From: Mycobacterium marseillense
GTDB lineage: Bacteria; Actinomycetota; Actinomycetes; Mycobacteriales; Mycobacteriaceae
Direction of reading: 5' to 3'
Length of the DNA stretch: 64,000 nucleotides
Assembly: GCF_010731675.1 (NCBI RefSeq)
Contig: NZ_AP022584.1
Location: 3,844,001-3,908,000 of the forward strand
The translations under genes were made by a program, and so were the position numbers. The notes beneath the pieces were generated by a model. It was not told the DNA's origin. It saw only the letters and a program-made list of their open reading frames with translations, and made no database searches. This document shows positions 37,943 through 51,599 of this stretch, in pieces; within the stretch, counting starts at the first letter, position 1; every line of letters starts with the position of its first letter.

Positions 37943-38273
37943 TCTCCCCTCGCGTCGCTCGGACGGCCCGAGCGTCGCTGGTGTCTTGGCAATTCCCTTG
38001 GCAGCCAGGCCGATCCGGTATCGGGTCCCATCCGCCCTCGTGCCATGGTCCGCACTTGGCGAGTCTGGCCGCGGCCAACCAACCGCCCCGAATCAACCCG
38101 TACTCGTTCAGCGCATCGACCGCGTACTGGCTGCAGGTCGGAATGAAGCGGCAGGTCGCCGGACGTAGCGGCGACACCATATGCCGATAGAGCTGGATGA
38201 GGAAAATCAATCCTTGCGCCACGGATCTTCCAGCGGCATGGGTGAACGCGCCCACCGGAGGCCGACCCGTCAC
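37923..38273 (-). CDS. yidD: YidD-type membrane protein insertion factor
   Basis: A small protein (116 residues) of the YidD family, thought to assist YidC. The family core [22 protein letters not shown] with its cysteines and [14 protein letters not shown] is intact. GTG 38273 overlaps the rnpA stop (GTGA), and the gene end overlaps the start of yidC, giving a chain of coupled genes. Confidence 0.93.
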   Translation of the reverse strand: MTGRPPVGAFTHAAGRSVAQGLIFLIQLYRHMVSPLRPATCRFIPTCSQYAVDALNEYGLIRGGWLAAARLAKCGPWHEGGWDPIPDRPGCQGNCQDTSDARAVRATRGESESFVL

Positions 38274-38629
38274 GGTGCGATTCCCGTCGCCGGCATCCGT
38301 CGCACACACCGCCGCAGTTCCTGCTCCAACCGCGCCGACGATGCGGTCCGGCTGCTGGGAAGCGCCCGGATCACCACCCGGTCGGACTCCTCGAGTTCGT
38401 CCAGAATCGTGCGGGCCACATGCCTCAGGCGGCGCGCGACCCGGTGACGTTCCACGGCCGATCCGACGAGCTTGCCGACGACCAGTCCGACGTGTGGTGC
38501 CGTCGCGTCGTCGCCGCCGGTTCCCCGCCGGAAGTGCACGACGATGTCGGGCTGCGCCATGCGGATCCCGTGCTTCACCGTCGCGTCAAACTCAATTGAC
38601 CGCGTCATGCGGTTGCGTGCGGGGAGCAC
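38270..38629 (-). CDS. rnpA: Ribonuclease P protein component
   Basis: The protein subunit that helps RNase P RNA mature tRNA 5' ends. The 119 residues begin [20 protein letters not shown] and include the family signature around [22 protein letters not shown] 38629 is chosen by homology; it is 22 bp after the rpmH stop. The C-terminus RMPATGIAP is shorter than some homologues. Confidence 0.93.
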   Translation of the reverse strand: MLPARNRMTRSIEFDATVKHGIRMAQPDIVVHFRRGTGGDDATAPHVGLVVGKLVGSAVERHRVARRLRHVARTILDELEESDRVVIRALPSSRTASSARLEQELRRCVRRMPATGIAP

Positions 38630-38651
38630 CGCCGAGAGACCTGACCTGCGA

Positions 38652-38795
38652 TCAGGCAGATAGCGCGCGGCGGCCCTTGCGGCGCCGACCGGACACGATC
38701 GCGCGTCCGGCACGAGTGCGCATCCGCAAGCGGAAGCCATGCACGCGGGCTCGGCGCCGGTTATTCGGCTGGAAGGTCCGCTTGCCCTTGGCCAC
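38652..38795 (-). CDS. rpmH: 50S ribosomal protein L34
   Basis: A 47-residue L34: [19 protein letters not shown] and [17 protein letters not shown] leave no doubt. GTG 38795 has GAGGAGA upstream. First gene of the rpmH-rnpA-yidD-yidC-jag-rsmG-parA-parB run reading away from dnaA. Confidence 0.96.
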   Translation of the reverse strand: MAKGKRTFQPNNRRRARVHGFRLRMRTRAGRAIVSGRRRKGRRALSA

Positions 38796-39397
38796 GACGT
38801 TCTCCTCGTTGTTTGCCATCCGGCCGCTCAGACGGTTCGCTTCGGGCTCGTCTGCGTTCCGACCGGAGGTGGTCTTGCTGCTACTGGCCGGCGCGGTCCC
38901 CATGTGGTTCTGGGTCGCAGCCGTATCGCCGACTTTCGGGCGACTGTTTGAGGGTACTGACGAGCCTTCGCCTGGTCAAACCTGGCCTGCCGCAACGCCG
39001 CCACGGGCACCCGGCGAAAGATTTTCCGTTCCGCTCACACACGCCTCCGGCCTGACTACGCTAACGAGCCGAACCAAGGCCCCACTGACCCTAAACGACC
39101 CGATTGGAATGCAGCAGAACGGTTGGCAGCCGCACGGAAAACTGTTAGCTTCTGCCCAAGTCGTTTTAGACTGAAGCAGCGCTCGACAATGAAGCGAGGA
39201 TGGTGGATCGACTAGCTGCCTAGACAACCTTTCTAGGTTTTCTTCCAGCGCGGAGATCGCGAGCCGTCGCCGGTAGGTTGTGGCTCGCATACGATCACCC
39301 TGTCCACACCTGTGTATAACTATGTGGACAGCTGTTTTGTCGCCAAGCGTGAGTTGTACTTCGACCCGGGACGTTCGAGAACCAGGGAGATGCGTCG
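38796..39397. promoter_or_regulatory. rpmH-dnaA intergenic region with paired DnaA boxes
   Basis: This 602-bp gap has no credible gene. It holds the divergent promoters of rpmH and dnaA. At its dnaA end, CTGTCCACA (39300-39308) and its inverse TGTGGACAG (39323-39331) lie 14 bp apart around CCTGTGTATAACTA; each differs by one base from the mycobacterial DnaA box TTGTCCACA. They are about 70-95 bp before the dnaA start, a suitable place for DnaA to control its own promoter. Confidence 0.7.
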
Positions 39398-40933
39398 TTG
39401 ACCGATGACCCCGGTTCAGGCTTCACGACAGTGTGGAATGCGGTCGTTTCCGAGCTCAACGGTGATCCCGCCGCGGACGGCGTAGCCGCCAACCGCACCA
39501 CCCTGGTCACTCCCCTCACCCCGCAGCAGCGGGCCTGGCTGAATCTGGTCCGGCCGCTGACGATCGTCGAGGGATTTGCTCTGCTGTCGGTCCCGAGCAG
39601 CTTCGTGCAAAACGAGATCGAACGTCATCTGCGCGCTCCGATCACCGATGCGCTCAGCCGTCGGCTCGGCCAGCAGATCCAACTGGGGGTCCGCATCGCT
39701 CCCCCGCCCGACGATGTCGAGGACGCGCTGATCCCTCCGGCGGAGCCCTTCCCCGGATCCGACGGCCCCTTCCCCGGCGATGACACGACCCTCGACACCG
39801 ACGAGCCGTTCGAAAACGGTGAGACCGTTGACGGCGCCCAGCCGGGCTGGCCGAATTACTTCACCGAGCGGCCGCACGCTATCGACCCCGCCGTCGCCGC
39901 CGGCACCAGCCTCAATCGCCGCTACACCTTTGACACCTTCGTGATCGGCGCGTCCAACCGGTTCGCCCACGCCGCGGCCCTGGCGATCGCCGAGGCCCCC
40001 GCTCGCGCGTACAACCCCCTCTTCATCTGGGGAGAATCCGGACTCGGCAAGACCCACCTGCTGCATGCCGCCGGCAATTACGCGCAGCGCCTGTTCCCCG
40101 GGATGCGGGTCAAGTACGTCTCCACCGAGGAATTCACCAACGACTTCATCAACTCGCTGCGCGACGACCGCAAGGTCGCCTTCAAGCGCAGCTATCGCGA
40201 CGTCGACGTGCTGCTGGTCGACGACATCCAGTTCATCGAGGGCAAAGAAGGTATCCAGGAAGAGTTCTTCCACACCTTCAACACCCTGCATAACGCCAAC
40301 AAGCAGATCGTCATCTCCTCGGATCGGCCACCCAAACAGCTGGCCACCCTGGAAGACCGGCTCAGAACACGGTTCGAGTGGGGTCTGATCACCGACGTGC
40401 AGCCCCCGGAGCTGGAAACCCGGATCGCCATCTTGCGCAAGAAAGCTCAGATGGAACGGCTCGCGGTCCCCGACGACGTCCTCGAACTCATCGCCAGCAG
40501 CATCGAGCGCAACATCCGCGAGCTCGAGGGTGCCCTGATCCGGGTGACCGCGTTCGCCTCGCTCAACAAAACCCCGATCGACAAAGCGCTGGCGGAAATC
40601 GTGCTGCGCGATTTGATCGCCGACGCCAGCACCATGCAGATCAGTGCGGCCACCATCATGGCCGCGACCGCCGAATACTTCGACACCACCGTGGAAGAAC
40701 TCCGCGGCCCGGGCAAGACGCGGGCGCTGGCCCAGTCACGCCAAATTGCCATGTATCTGTGCCGTGAGCTCACCGATCTCTCGCTGCCCAAGATCGGGCA
40801 GGCCTTCGGCCGCGACCACACCACCGTCATGTACGCGCAGCGCAAGATCTTGTCCGAGATGGCCGAGCGGCGTGAGGTTTTTGATCACGTCAAGGAGCTC
40901 ACCACTCGCATCCGGCAGCGCTCCAAGCGCTGA
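39398..40933 (+). CDS. dnaA: Replication initiator DnaA
   Basis: Binds DnaA boxes and melts oriC. The 511-residue protein has domain I (to about 95), an acidic disordered domain II (about 110-160), the AAA+ domain III with Walker A GESGLGKT and Walker [10 protein letters not shown], and DNA-binding domain IV with the signature [15 protein letters not shown]. The start is the TTG used in M. tuberculosis ([13 protein letters not shown]), with AGGGAG upstream. Confidence 0.97.
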   Translation: MTDDPGSGFTTVWNAVVSELNGDPAADGVAANRTTLVTPLTPQQRAWLNLVRPLTIVEGFALLSVPSSFVQNEIERHLRAPITDALSRRLGQQIQLGVRIAPPPDDVEDALIPPAEPFPGSDGPFPGDDTTLDTDEPFENGETVDGAQPGWPNYFTERPHAIDPAVAAGTSLNRRYTFDTFVIGASNRFAHAAALAIAEAPARAYNPLFIWGESGLGKTHLLHAAGNYAQRLFPGMRVKYVSTEEFTNDFINSLRDDRKVAFKRSYRDVDVLLVDDIQFIEGKEGIQEEFFHTFNTLHNANKQIVISSDRPPKQLATLEDRLRTRFEWGLITDVQPPELETRIAILRKKAQMERLAVPDDVLELIASSIERNIRELEGALIRVTAFASLNKTPIDKALAEIVLRDLIADASTMQISAATIMAATAEYFDTTVEELRGPGKTRALAQSRQIAMYLCRELTDLSLPKIGQAFGRDHTTVMYAQRKILSEMAERREVFDHVKELTTRIRQRSKR

Positions 40934-41467
40934 ATCCCGGTTTTTCGGCGTCCCTGCGCGTAATTTTTCGAGAAACTTCTCGCGCGTCCGTCACATCCGC
41001 CACACCCAGGTCATGTGCGCAGCCCTGTGTACACAGCCCTCAAACTCCAGTGCAGTACGGGGCGGTCCGTGCACACCTGTCGTTCGTCCCCACGAGACCA
41101 ACACATGACTCACAGACGCCACGGCCACGATCCACATCCCGATCGTCGCGCTAGCTGCGCCGGGACGACGCTGTCCCCAGAATGCACAGGCCTTAATACT
41201 GTTACTGAGATCTCTTCATCGGTTCTTCTTTGAAATACAGCCCTGGGGACGTTCGGTGCACACCTGTCGCCGAGGCGGTCGTCAGATCGTTTTGTCGGCC
41301 TTTGCGATTAGCTTTCAAGATGGCCCCCGAGGATCTACGGTTGTTCTTCGACTGCCGTTACGGTCGTCGTCGGCGCATCGCGTCACCGGCGTTCGTGGCG
41401 GGGCCCCGTGCTAGCGGGGGGAGGCTAGCCACAATGGATCCGAAAACGCTGAAGGTGAAGGGACGCT
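40934..41467. other. Origin of replication region (oriC)
   Basis: The 534-bp dnaA-dnaN gap, where mycobacterial oriC lies. Visible elements: palindrome CTGTGTACACAG (41025-41036), a 14-bp direct repeat GTGCACACCTGTCG at 41069-41082 and 41256-41269, an inverted-type TGCACAG near 41183, and an AT-richer stretch about 41191-41240 (TTAATACTGTTACTGAG and TTCTTCTTTGAAATA) suited to unwinding. The boxes are degenerate relative to TTGTCCACA, as is usual for mycobacterial oriC. The dnaN promoter must also be in here. Confidence 0.85.
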
Positions 41468-42667
41468 ATGGACGCGGCGACGACAACGGCTGGCCTCAGC
41501 GACTTGAAGTTTCGTTTGGTGCGGGAGTCTTTCGCCGACGCGGTGTCGTGGGTGGCGAAGAACCTGCCATCCAGACCCGCGGTGCCGGTGCTGTCCGGTG
41601 TGCTGCTGTCGGGGACCGATGACGGCCTGACGATCTCCGGATTCGACTACGAAGTGTCCGCCGAAGCCCAGGTGGCGGCCGAAATCGCTTCTCCTGGAAG
41701 CGTTTTGGTGTCAGGACGGCTGTTGTCGGACATCGTTCGGGCGTTGCCGAACAAGCCTATCGACTTCTATGTCGACGGCAATCGGGTCGCGCTGAACTGC
41801 GGGAATGCCAGGTTTTCGTTGCCGACGATGGCGGTCGAGGATTACCCGACGCTGCCGGCGCTGCCGGACGAGACCGGGACACTGCCGGCCGATCTGTTCG
41901 CCGAGGCGATCAGCCAGGTGGCCATCGCCGCCGGCCGCGACGACACGCTGCCCATGTTGACCGGGATCCGGGTTGAGATTTCGGGCGACACGGTCGTCTT
42001 GGCCGCCACCGACAGGTTCCGGCTGGCGGTTCGTGAGTTGACCTGGTCCTCGGCGTCCCCGGACATCGAAGCCGCGGTTCTGGTCCCAGCCAAGACGCTG
42101 GCCGAAGCCGCCCGGGGCGGCACCGACGGTTCTGAGGTTCGTTTGTCGCTGGGTGCGGGTGCCGGCGTCGGCAAAGACGGGTTGCTCGGCATCAGCGGGA
42201 ACGGCAAGCGCAGCACTACGCGCCTGCTGGATGCGGAATTCCCGAAGTTTCGCCAGCTGCTGCCGGCCGAGCACACGGCCGTCGCGACCATCAACGTGTC
42301 GGAGCTCACCGAGGCGATCAAGCTGGTGGCGCTGGTCGCCGACCGGGGCGCGCAGGTGCGGATGGAATTCAGCGAGGGATCGTTGCGGCTGTCCGCTGGG
42401 GCCGACGACGTGGGCCGCGCGGAAGAAGACCTGGCGATCGATTTCGCCGGCGAACCGCTGACCATCGCCTTCAACCCGACCTACTTGACCGACGGATTGG
42501 GATCGGTCCATTCCGAGCGGGTGTCGTTTGGTTTCACGACCCCGGGCAAGCCCGCGTTGCTGCGCCCGGCACTGGACGATGACAGCCACCCGACCGGCCC
42601 GGGACCGTTCAGCGCCCTGCCGACCGATTACGTCTACCTGTTGATGCCTGTCCGGTTGCCTGGCTAG
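41468..42667 (+). CDS. dnaN: DNA polymerase III sliding clamp (beta subunit)
   Basis: The ring-shaped processivity clamp. 399 residues with the three repeated clamp domains (roughly 1-130, 135-255, 260-399); [43 protein letters not shown] and the C-terminal [10 protein letters not shown] pocket strand are characteristic. ATG 41468, following GTGAAGGGACGCT. The stop abuts the GTG of recF. Confidence 0.96.
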   Translation: MDAATTTAGLSDLKFRLVRESFADAVSWVAKNLPSRPAVPVLSGVLLSGTDDGLTISGFDYEVSAEAQVAAEIASPGSVLVSGRLLSDIVRALPNKPIDFYVDGNRVALNCGNARFSLPTMAVEDYPTLPALPDETGTLPADLFAEAISQVAIAAGRDDTLPMLTGIRVEISGDTVVLAATDRFRLAVRELTWSSASPDIEAAVLVPAKTLAEAARGGTDGSEVRLSLGAGAGVGKDGLLGISGNGKRSTTRLLDAEFPKFRQLLPAEHTAVATINVSELTEAIKLVALVADRGAQVRMEFSEGSLRLSAGADDVGRAEEDLAIDFAGEPLTIAFNPTYLTDGLGSVHSERVSFGFTTPGKPALLRPALDDDSHPTGPGPFSALPTDYVYLLMPVRLPG

Positions 42668-43825
42668 GTGTACGTCCGGCATTTAGGACTGCGTGATTTC
42701 CGGTCCTGGGCACACGCTGACCTCGAATTACAACCCGGTCGGACGGTCTTCATCGGTTCGAACGGGTTCGGTAAGACAAATCTTCTTGAGGCGCTGTGGT
42801 ATTCGAGCACCTTGGGTTCACACCGGGTCGGGACCGATGCGCCGTTGATCCGGGCGGGCGCGGCCCGGGCGGTGGTTTCCACCATCGTCGTCAACGACGG
42901 CAGGGAATGTGCCGTCGATCTGGAAATCGCTGCGGGGCGGGCGAATAAGGCACGGCTGAATCGTTCACCGGTGCGCAGCACCCGCGAGGTCATCGGCGTC
43001 CTACGGGCGGTGTTGTTCGCCCCCGAGGATCTGGCGTTGGTTCGCGGAGACCCGTCGGAGCGCCGTCGCTACCTCGACGACCTGGCGACGGTGCGCCGGC
43101 CGGCGGTGGCGGCGGTGCGTGCCGATTACGAAAAGGTTCTGCGGCAGCGGACCGCGCTGTTGAAGTCCGTGTCCGGCGCGCGGTACCGGGGTGACCAAAG
43201 CGCTCTGGACACGCTCGACGTCTGGGACAGTCGCTTGGCCGAACACGGTGCCCAATTGATGGCCGCCCGTGTCGATTTGGTGAATCAGCTGGCGCCCGAG
43301 GTCGAGAAGGCCTATCAGCTGCTGGCGCCGGGATCACGTGCTGCCTCGATCAGCTACCGCTCCAGTCTGGGTGCCGATGCGGCGGCGGAAATCGCCGGCG
43401 GTGACCGTGAATTCCTGGAAACCGCTCTGCTGGCGGCATTGTCGGCGCGCCGCGATGCGGAGTTGGAGCGCGGCATGTGTTTGGTTGGTCCGCACCGCGA
43501 CGACCTGGAACTGTGGCTCGGCGATCAACCGGCGAAAGGCTTTGCCAGCCATGGGGAATCGTGGTCATTCGCGTTGGCGTTGCGGCTCGCCGCCTACGAC
43601 TTGCTGCGCGCCGAGGAAAGCGACCCTGTGTTGTTGCTTGATGACGTCTTCGCCGAGCTTGATGCCGCGCGGCGCCGAGCGCTGGCGACCGTGGCCGAAT
43701 CGGCCGAACAGGTATTGGTCACCGCGGCGGTGGTCGAGGACATCCCGGCGGGCTGGGACGTTCGACAGGTTTATGTCGACTTGCGTGACAGCGACTCGGG
43801 CCGGATGTCGGAGATGCGCGCATGA
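42668..43825 (+). CDS. recF: DNA repair/recombination ATPase RecF
   Basis: An SMC-like ABC ATPase that helps load RecA at gaps. 385 residues with Walker [10 protein letters not shown] (about 32-40), an ABC signature-like segment and Walker B/D-loop [15 protein letters not shown]. Its GTG start immediately follows the dnaN stop, and it overlaps the next gene by 4 bp (ATGA). Confidence 0.95.
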   Translation: MYVRHLGLRDFRSWAHADLELQPGRTVFIGSNGFGKTNLLEALWYSSTLGSHRVGTDAPLIRAGAARAVVSTIVVNDGRECAVDLEIAAGRANKARLNRSPVRSTREVIGVLRAVLFAPEDLALVRGDPSERRRYLDDLATVRRPAVAAVRADYEKVLRQRTALLKSVSGARYRGDQSALDTLDVWDSRLAEHGAQLMAARVDLVNQLAPEVEKAYQLLAPGSRAASISYRSSLGADAAAEIAGGDREFLETALLAALSARRDAELERGMCLVGPHRDDLELWLGDQPAKGFASHGESWSFALALRLAAYDLLRAEESDPVLLLDDVFAELDAARRRALATVAESAEQVLVTAAVVEDIPAGWDVRQVYVDLRDSDSGRMSEMRA

Positions 43826-44385
43826 CCGGCATAGGGGAAGGCCCGGGTCCCGAGCGCGACCGACCGTCGAGTGAGTTGCGCGGCATCGACTTGGTCAGGC
43901 GCACCCTCGAGGAGGCCCGGGCCGCGGCGCGGGCTCAGGGGAAAGACGCGGGCCGCGGCCGCGCGGTGTCACCTTCGCCCCGCCGGGTGGCGGGTCACCG
44001 GCGAAGCTGGTCGGGGCCGGGGCCCGACGTTCGCGACCCGCAACCGTTGGGCAGGTTGGCGCGCGACCTGGCGAAAAAGCGGGGCTGGTCGGCGCAGGTC
44101 GCCGAGGGCACCGTGCTGGGTAACTGGACATCGGTGGTCGGCCACCAGATCGCCGACCACGCGGTCCCGACCGCGCTCAACGACGGGGTGCTGAGCGTCG
44201 CCGCCGAATCGACGGCATGGGCCACCCAGTTGCGGATGATCCAAGCGCAGTTGTTGGCCAAGATCGCCGCGGCCGTCGGCAACGGCGTGGTGACGTCGTT
44301 GAAGATCACGGGCCCGGCGGCCCCGTCGTGGCGAAAGGGACCGCGCCACATCGCCGGACGAGGGCCCCGCGACACCTACGGTTAG
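43822..44385 (+). CDS. dciA: DciA-type helicase-loading protein (DUF721, Rv0004-like)
   Basis: A 187-residue protein with a basic disordered head and the DUF721 domain ([21 protein letters not shown], then [31 protein letters not shown]). DciA proteins interact with replicative helicase DnaB in bacteria lacking DnaC/DnaI and are thought to load it. Its place in the dnaA-dnaN-recF-gyrB cluster supports this. Equivalent to M. tuberculosis Rv0004. Confidence 0.92.
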   Translation: MTGIGEGPGPERDRPSSELRGIDLVRRTLEEARAAARAQGKDAGRGRAVSPSPRRVAGHRRSWSGPGPDVRDPQPLGRLARDLAKKRGWSAQVAEGTVLGNWTSVVGHQIADHAVPTALNDGVLSVAAESTAWATQLRMIQAQLLAKIAAAVGNGVVTSLKITGPAAPSWRKGPRHIAGRGPRDTYG

Positions 44386-44570
44386 CGTCGTTCGGGGGCA
44401 CCATTTGATCCCCAGATGAGCTCTCATCCACAGGCCGCTCAAATCGGCCAGAATCACGTGGACACCCTTGATGCACGTCGGGACGCGGCCAGAATAAAGA
44501 AATCGCCCGCACGGCGCGGTTAGCTAGGTAGAAACGCGGCTAGAAAATCGGTGCGGACGGGGGATCACGC

Positions 44571-44576
44571 TAGACT
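44571..44576 (+). promoter_or_regulatory. Probable -10 (TAGACT) of the gyrB-gyrA operon
   Basis: TAGACT in the 258-bp gap before gyrB, about 68 bp from its start. A convincing -35 is not seen. The rest of the gap shows no gene. Confidence 0.4.
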
Positions 44577-44619
44577 AGCCGTATGCGATTGTCGCGGTGA
44601 TGAGGAACCGCCCGCATGA

Positions 44620-46677
<2,058 letters not shown>

Positions 46678-46719
46678 TCGAATCAGGCCTGCCACCGTTG
46701 ACCAACCAACGAGGAATAC

Positions 46720-49236
<2,517 letters not shown>

Positions 49237-49251
49237 TCGGTATGAAGCCAC

Positions 49252-49324
49252 TAGACTCAGCCCGATGACGATGCGGGCCGCGGCGCGGCCCGAGGAGGAA
49301 CGGGGCATTTAGACTCAGCCCGAT
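49252..49324. repeat. 15-bp direct repeat between gyrA and the next gene
   Basis: TAGACTCAGCCCGAT occurs at 49252-49266 and 49310-49324, 58 bp apart, in the 145-bp gap after gyrA. Each copy contains TAGACT, resembling a -10, so tandem promoters for the downstream gene are possible. Confidence 0.7.
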
Positions 49325-49381
49325 CAGACATAACGCGACTGCACCGCCTGCGCGGCCAGGTAGAAGACCTAAGGAGTCGGG

Positions 49382-50266
49382 GTGACTTCACCGAACGAGC
49401 CGGGCGCCCCCAAAAAGGGAGACGTCCCCAACGGGGATGGTGCGGCCGAGCGTGCCGGGGCGCGCCGCGCGGCGCCGCCGGCACAGGGTGGCCGTCCCCA
49501 GGAGTCCGGGGACGGACCGCCGTGGCAGCGCGGCGGGGCCCGTCCCCAACAGCCACCGCCTCGCCAAAGCGAGCCGCCCACCGAGAAGCGTCCATCGGGC
49601 CCGCCCAGCGGGGTTGAGGCCCGGCTGAACCGCTTCATCTCCGGCACCGCAGCGCCGGGAGGCGGCGCTGCCTCGCATCCGAAAGATGCCGACGCCGCGC
49701 CCCCGCGCGGGGAGGGATCGCCCGCCGAGGCCTACGCCAGCGAGTTACCGGATCTGTCCGGCCCGCTGCCGCGCGGCCCGCACCGCAAGCCCGCACCCGA
49801 GCCGCGGACGTCGGAGAGCTCGTCGGGCGGCCGCCCGGCGTCCACGGAAAACCGGGACGCCCGGGAGAACCGCGACCGGGTGCAGGTGTCGCGGCGGACG
49901 CGGGGCCCGGTCCGGGCCAGCATGCAGATCCGCCGGATCGACCCGTGGAGCACGTTGAAGGTGTCGCTGCTGCTGTCGGTGGCCCTGTTCTTCGTGTGGA
50001 TGATCGCCGTCGCGTTCCTCTACCTCGTGCTGGGCGGCATGGGCGTGTGGTCGAAGTTGAACAGCAACGTCGGTGACTTGCTGAACAACACCAGCGGTAG
50101 CAGCGGCGAACTGGTATCCAGCGGCACGATTTTCGGCGGCGCCGTGTTGATCGGACTGGTCAACATCGTGCTGCTGACCGCGATGGCGACCATCGCCGCG
50201 TTCGTCTACAACCTGACCACCGACCTGATCGGCGGCATCGAGGTGACCCTGGCGGATCGCGACTAG
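49382..50266 (+). CDS. Membrane protein with DUF3566 domain (Rv0007-like)
   Basis: A 294-residue protein: a long Pro/Gly/Arg-rich disordered head (about 1-175) and a C-terminal domain with two membrane helices (about 197-222 and 255-283; [21 protein letters not shown] is the start of the first). The C-terminal part fits DUF3566, found downstream of gyrA across actinobacteria. GTG 49382 has AAGGAG upstream. The function is unknown. Confidence 0.88.
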   Translation: MTSPNEPGAPKKGDVPNGDGAAERAGARRAAPPAQGGRPQESGDGPPWQRGGARPQQPPPRQSEPPTEKRPSGPPSGVEARLNRFISGTAAPGGGAASHPKDADAAPPRGEGSPAEAYASELPDLSGPLPRGPHRKPAPEPRTSESSSGGRPASTENRDARENRDRVQVSRRTRGPVRASMQIRRIDPWSTLKVSLLLSVALFFVWMIAVAFLYLVLGGMGVWSKLNSNVGDLLNNTSGSSGELVSSGTIFGGAVLIGLVNIVLLTAMATIAAFVYNLTTDLIGGIEVTLADRD

Positions 50267-50281
50267 CGTGGATGCTGCGTT

Positions 50282-50311
50282 TTGGGAGTCGGGCGGCTAG
50301 TGCGGTAATCT
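50282..50311 (+). promoter_or_regulatory. Promoter of tRNA-Ile
   Basis: TTGGGA (50282-50287) and TAATCT (50306-50311) with 18 bp between them, 24 bp before the tRNA 5' end: a good SigA-type promoter. Confidence 0.6.
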
Positions 50312-50335
50312 CGTCGCTCGGCCGTACGCGAGTAC

Positions 50336-50409
50336 GGGCCTATAGCTCAGGCGGTTAGAGCGCTTCGCTGATAACGAAGAGGTCGGAGGTTCGAGTCCTC
50401 CTAGGCCCA
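50336..50409 (+). tRNA. ileT: tRNA-Ile (GAT)
   Basis: A 74-nt cloverleaf. Acceptor GGGCCTA pairs with TAGGCCC, the anticodon loop reads CTGATAA (anticodon GAT at 50370-50372), and the T loop is GGTTCGAGTCC. CCA is not encoded. Confidence 0.97.
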
Positions 50410-50557
50410 CAACCATGTGCCCGTCAAGACGTTGCGTACGACTCGCACTGCCACTGGCACTGATCGCCGTATCGGCAGCGGTGGCGTGGTCACGACGTGG
50501 AGTCGAGGTCTGGCACGTGGCTGTGGATGACCCCGGTCAACCACCCAGTCACGATGA

Positions 50558-50630
50558 GGGGCCTTAGCTCAGTTGGTAGAGCACCGCCTTTGCAAGGCGG
50601 GTGTCAGGGGTTCGATTCCCCTAGGCTCCA
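50558..50630 (+). tRNA. alaT: tRNA-Ala (TGC)
   Basis: A 73-nt cloverleaf. Acceptor GGGGCCT pairs with AGGCTCC (one G-T), anticodon stem CCGCC/GGCGG with loop TTTGCAA (anticodon TGC at 50591-50593). CCA is not encoded. Its 3' half is the attachment site of the adjoining mini-island and stays functional because the island carries an identical sequence. Confidence 0.97.
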
Positions 50631-50631
50631 C
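50585..50631. repeat. Attachment-site repeat, tRNA-side copy
   Basis: 47 bp from the anticodon stem to the end of tRNA-Ala, identical to 52522-52568. An identity block at a tRNA 3' end is the usual crossover region of tyrosine integrases. Confidence 0.95.
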
Positions 50632-50727
50632 GAAGAAACCGGTGGTCAGATGGCCTTACACTCTGCGCCGGGATATCCTCAGGCACTCTTGCTGACCAGA
50701 ATTGCGAGTCGATAACGGGGTTGAAGG

Positions 50728-50787
50728 CTAGTCGACCGTCTCGACATCCGACTCGTACAGGTGGCCGTAGCGGTCCAGCGTCAGGCC
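50728..50787 (-). pseudogene. C-terminal remnant of a tyrosine integrase
   Basis: Read on the minus strand, this encodes GLTLDRYGHLYESDVETVD and a TAG stop. LTLDRYGHL is the typical C-terminal end of phage-type tyrosine recombinases and includes a candidate nucleophile Tyr. Upstream the frame hits a TGA five codons before the recognisable part and no catalytic Arg/His boxes are present, so nearly the whole gene has been lost. It sits directly inside the tRNA-side repeat, where an integrase gene is expected. Confidence 0.75.
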
Positions 50788-50898
50788 AGCGGGCTCATTT
50801 CAGACGCCGGCTGCAGCGCGCAGGTTGCACCGTGACCGCCAGCTTTGCATTTCTCTACAGGCTGTACTTTTGCCGGTCTCAGTCCATTAAAGGGTGAA

Positions 50899-50917
50899 GG
50901 GGGCTATCCGGGCCCCC
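50899..50917. repeat. Hairpin GGGGGC/GCCCCC before the Cys-rich gene
   Basis: GGGGGC and GCCCCC separated by a 7-base loop, ending 22 bp before the ATG at 50940. The surrounding 50631-50939 stretch holds only the integrase remnant and this hairpin, plus the promoter region of the Cys-rich gene. Confidence 0.6.
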
Positions 50918-50939
50918 GATCCAGAAGGAACACCGAAAG

Positions 50940-51119
50940 ATGATCGGCTACTGCGAGGTGTGCAAGCACGAAGATGACCACGAACCGCGGCCGCAGGAGA
51001 ATGGCATTAAGCCGCCGTTTTGCCCAGATTGCGTTCGGTGCCGCAAGCGCCGCGCTTCGCTGAAATCACCGGTACCGCCGGGGTCGGCCGCCCTGGGGCA
51101 GAAGGTGTTCAGCAGATAA
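50940..51119 (+). CDS. Small zinc-ribbon-like Cys-rich protein
   Basis: A 59-residue protein, MIGYCEVCKHEDDHEPR and FCPDCVRCRKRRASLK. Two CXXC pairs (Cys5/Cys8 and Cys28/Cys31), plus Cys34 and His10/His14, are the spacing of a small zinc ribbon. A basic stretch follows (RCRKRR). Start ATG 50940 with AAGGA upstream. Such proteins are common in actinophage and island DNA as DNA- or RNA-binding factors; no specific role can be named. Confidence 0.65.
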   Translation: MIGYCEVCKHEDDHEPRPQENGIKPPFCPDCVRCRKRRASLKSPVPPGSAALGQKVFSR

Positions 51120-51128
51120 GGAGGGTTG

Positions 51129-51173
51129 GGGCGCGCAATCCTCGCTAGTACCGCAGTCGAGGGTTGCGCGCCC
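51129..51173. terminator. Long hairpin between converging island genes
   Basis: A 16-bp stem (51129-51144 with 51158-51173, one G-T wobble, GGGCGCGCAA...) and a 13-base loop, lying 10 bp after the Cys-rich gene and 54 bp after the AbrB-like gene that comes from the other side. Very likely a bidirectional terminator. There is no T-tract. Confidence 0.7.
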
Positions 51174-51226
51174 GACCCGCGGCTATGAATCCATTCATCC
51201 GGAAGCGGCTGCAAGCTTTCGCGTCG

Positions 51227-51454
51227 TTATAACTCTTGCCCAACTTCACGGGCGCCGGCTTCCATCCGCTCGCCTGCGCTGTACCTGCGCTCGACTACTT
51301 CTTCTGGGATTAATTGCAAGACGTCCGGCAGGTCGTCGGAGATTCGCCAATAGACCAAGTCGCCGCCCTGGATCCGCAGCCTTCGGGCCAAGCGGATGGG
51401 GAGCCGCACTTGCAGCTTTGAGCTGACGGGATGCGGGCCGTCTGGCGCTGACAT
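51227..51454 (-). CDS. AbrB/SpoVT-like DNA-binding protein
   Basis: A 75-residue protein. Residues 12-45 (KLQVRLPIRLARRLRIQGGD then LVYWRI) fit the swapped-hairpin AbrB/MazE-type fold: beta strand, Pro, helix with Arg/Leu, Gly-Asp turn, strand. Such proteins are transition-state regulators or antitoxins. The C-terminal tail is charged and helical. The start is ATG 51454; the upstream DNA is strongly AT-rich (51478-51495), unlike the surroundings. It may pair functionally with the DUF3800 gene 145 bp upstream on the same strand. Confidence 0.7.
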   Translation of the reverse strand: MSAPDGPHPVSSKLQVRLPIRLARRLRIQGGDLVYWRISDDLPDVLQLIPEEVVERRYSAGERMEAGAREVGQEL

Positions 51455-51552
51455 AGGGTCGAGTATGCGCGATGTTTTACTTTTTTTACAACGTAACGTA
51501 GAGTTCAGTTAAGTGCTGAACCTGGCCTGCATGCCTGGTGTAGGCGCTTCCC

Positions 51553-51582
51553 GGGCCTCCGTTCTGCGGAGGCCCTTCATTT
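51553..51582. terminator. Intrinsic-type terminator after the DUF3800 gene
   Basis: GGGCCTCC pairs perfectly with GGAGGCCC across a 7-base loop, and TTCATTT follows on the plus strand. It is 18 bp beyond the DUF3800 stop, which is read from the other direction, so it would serve mainly by its stem there. Confidence 0.55.
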
Positions 51583-51599
51583 GTAAGCGCATGTGCCGG

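Noticed and set aside
41230..41622. Plus-strand open frame across the oriC/dnaN boundary
   Set aside because: It overlaps dnaN in another frame and covers the AT-rich part of oriC; no family resemblance and no ribosome site.
50497..50715. Plus-strand open frame running through tRNA-Ala
   Set aside because: It overlaps the whole tRNA gene and its peptide (MRGLSSVGRAPPLQGGCQGF) is the sense translation of the tRNA, another common artefact.
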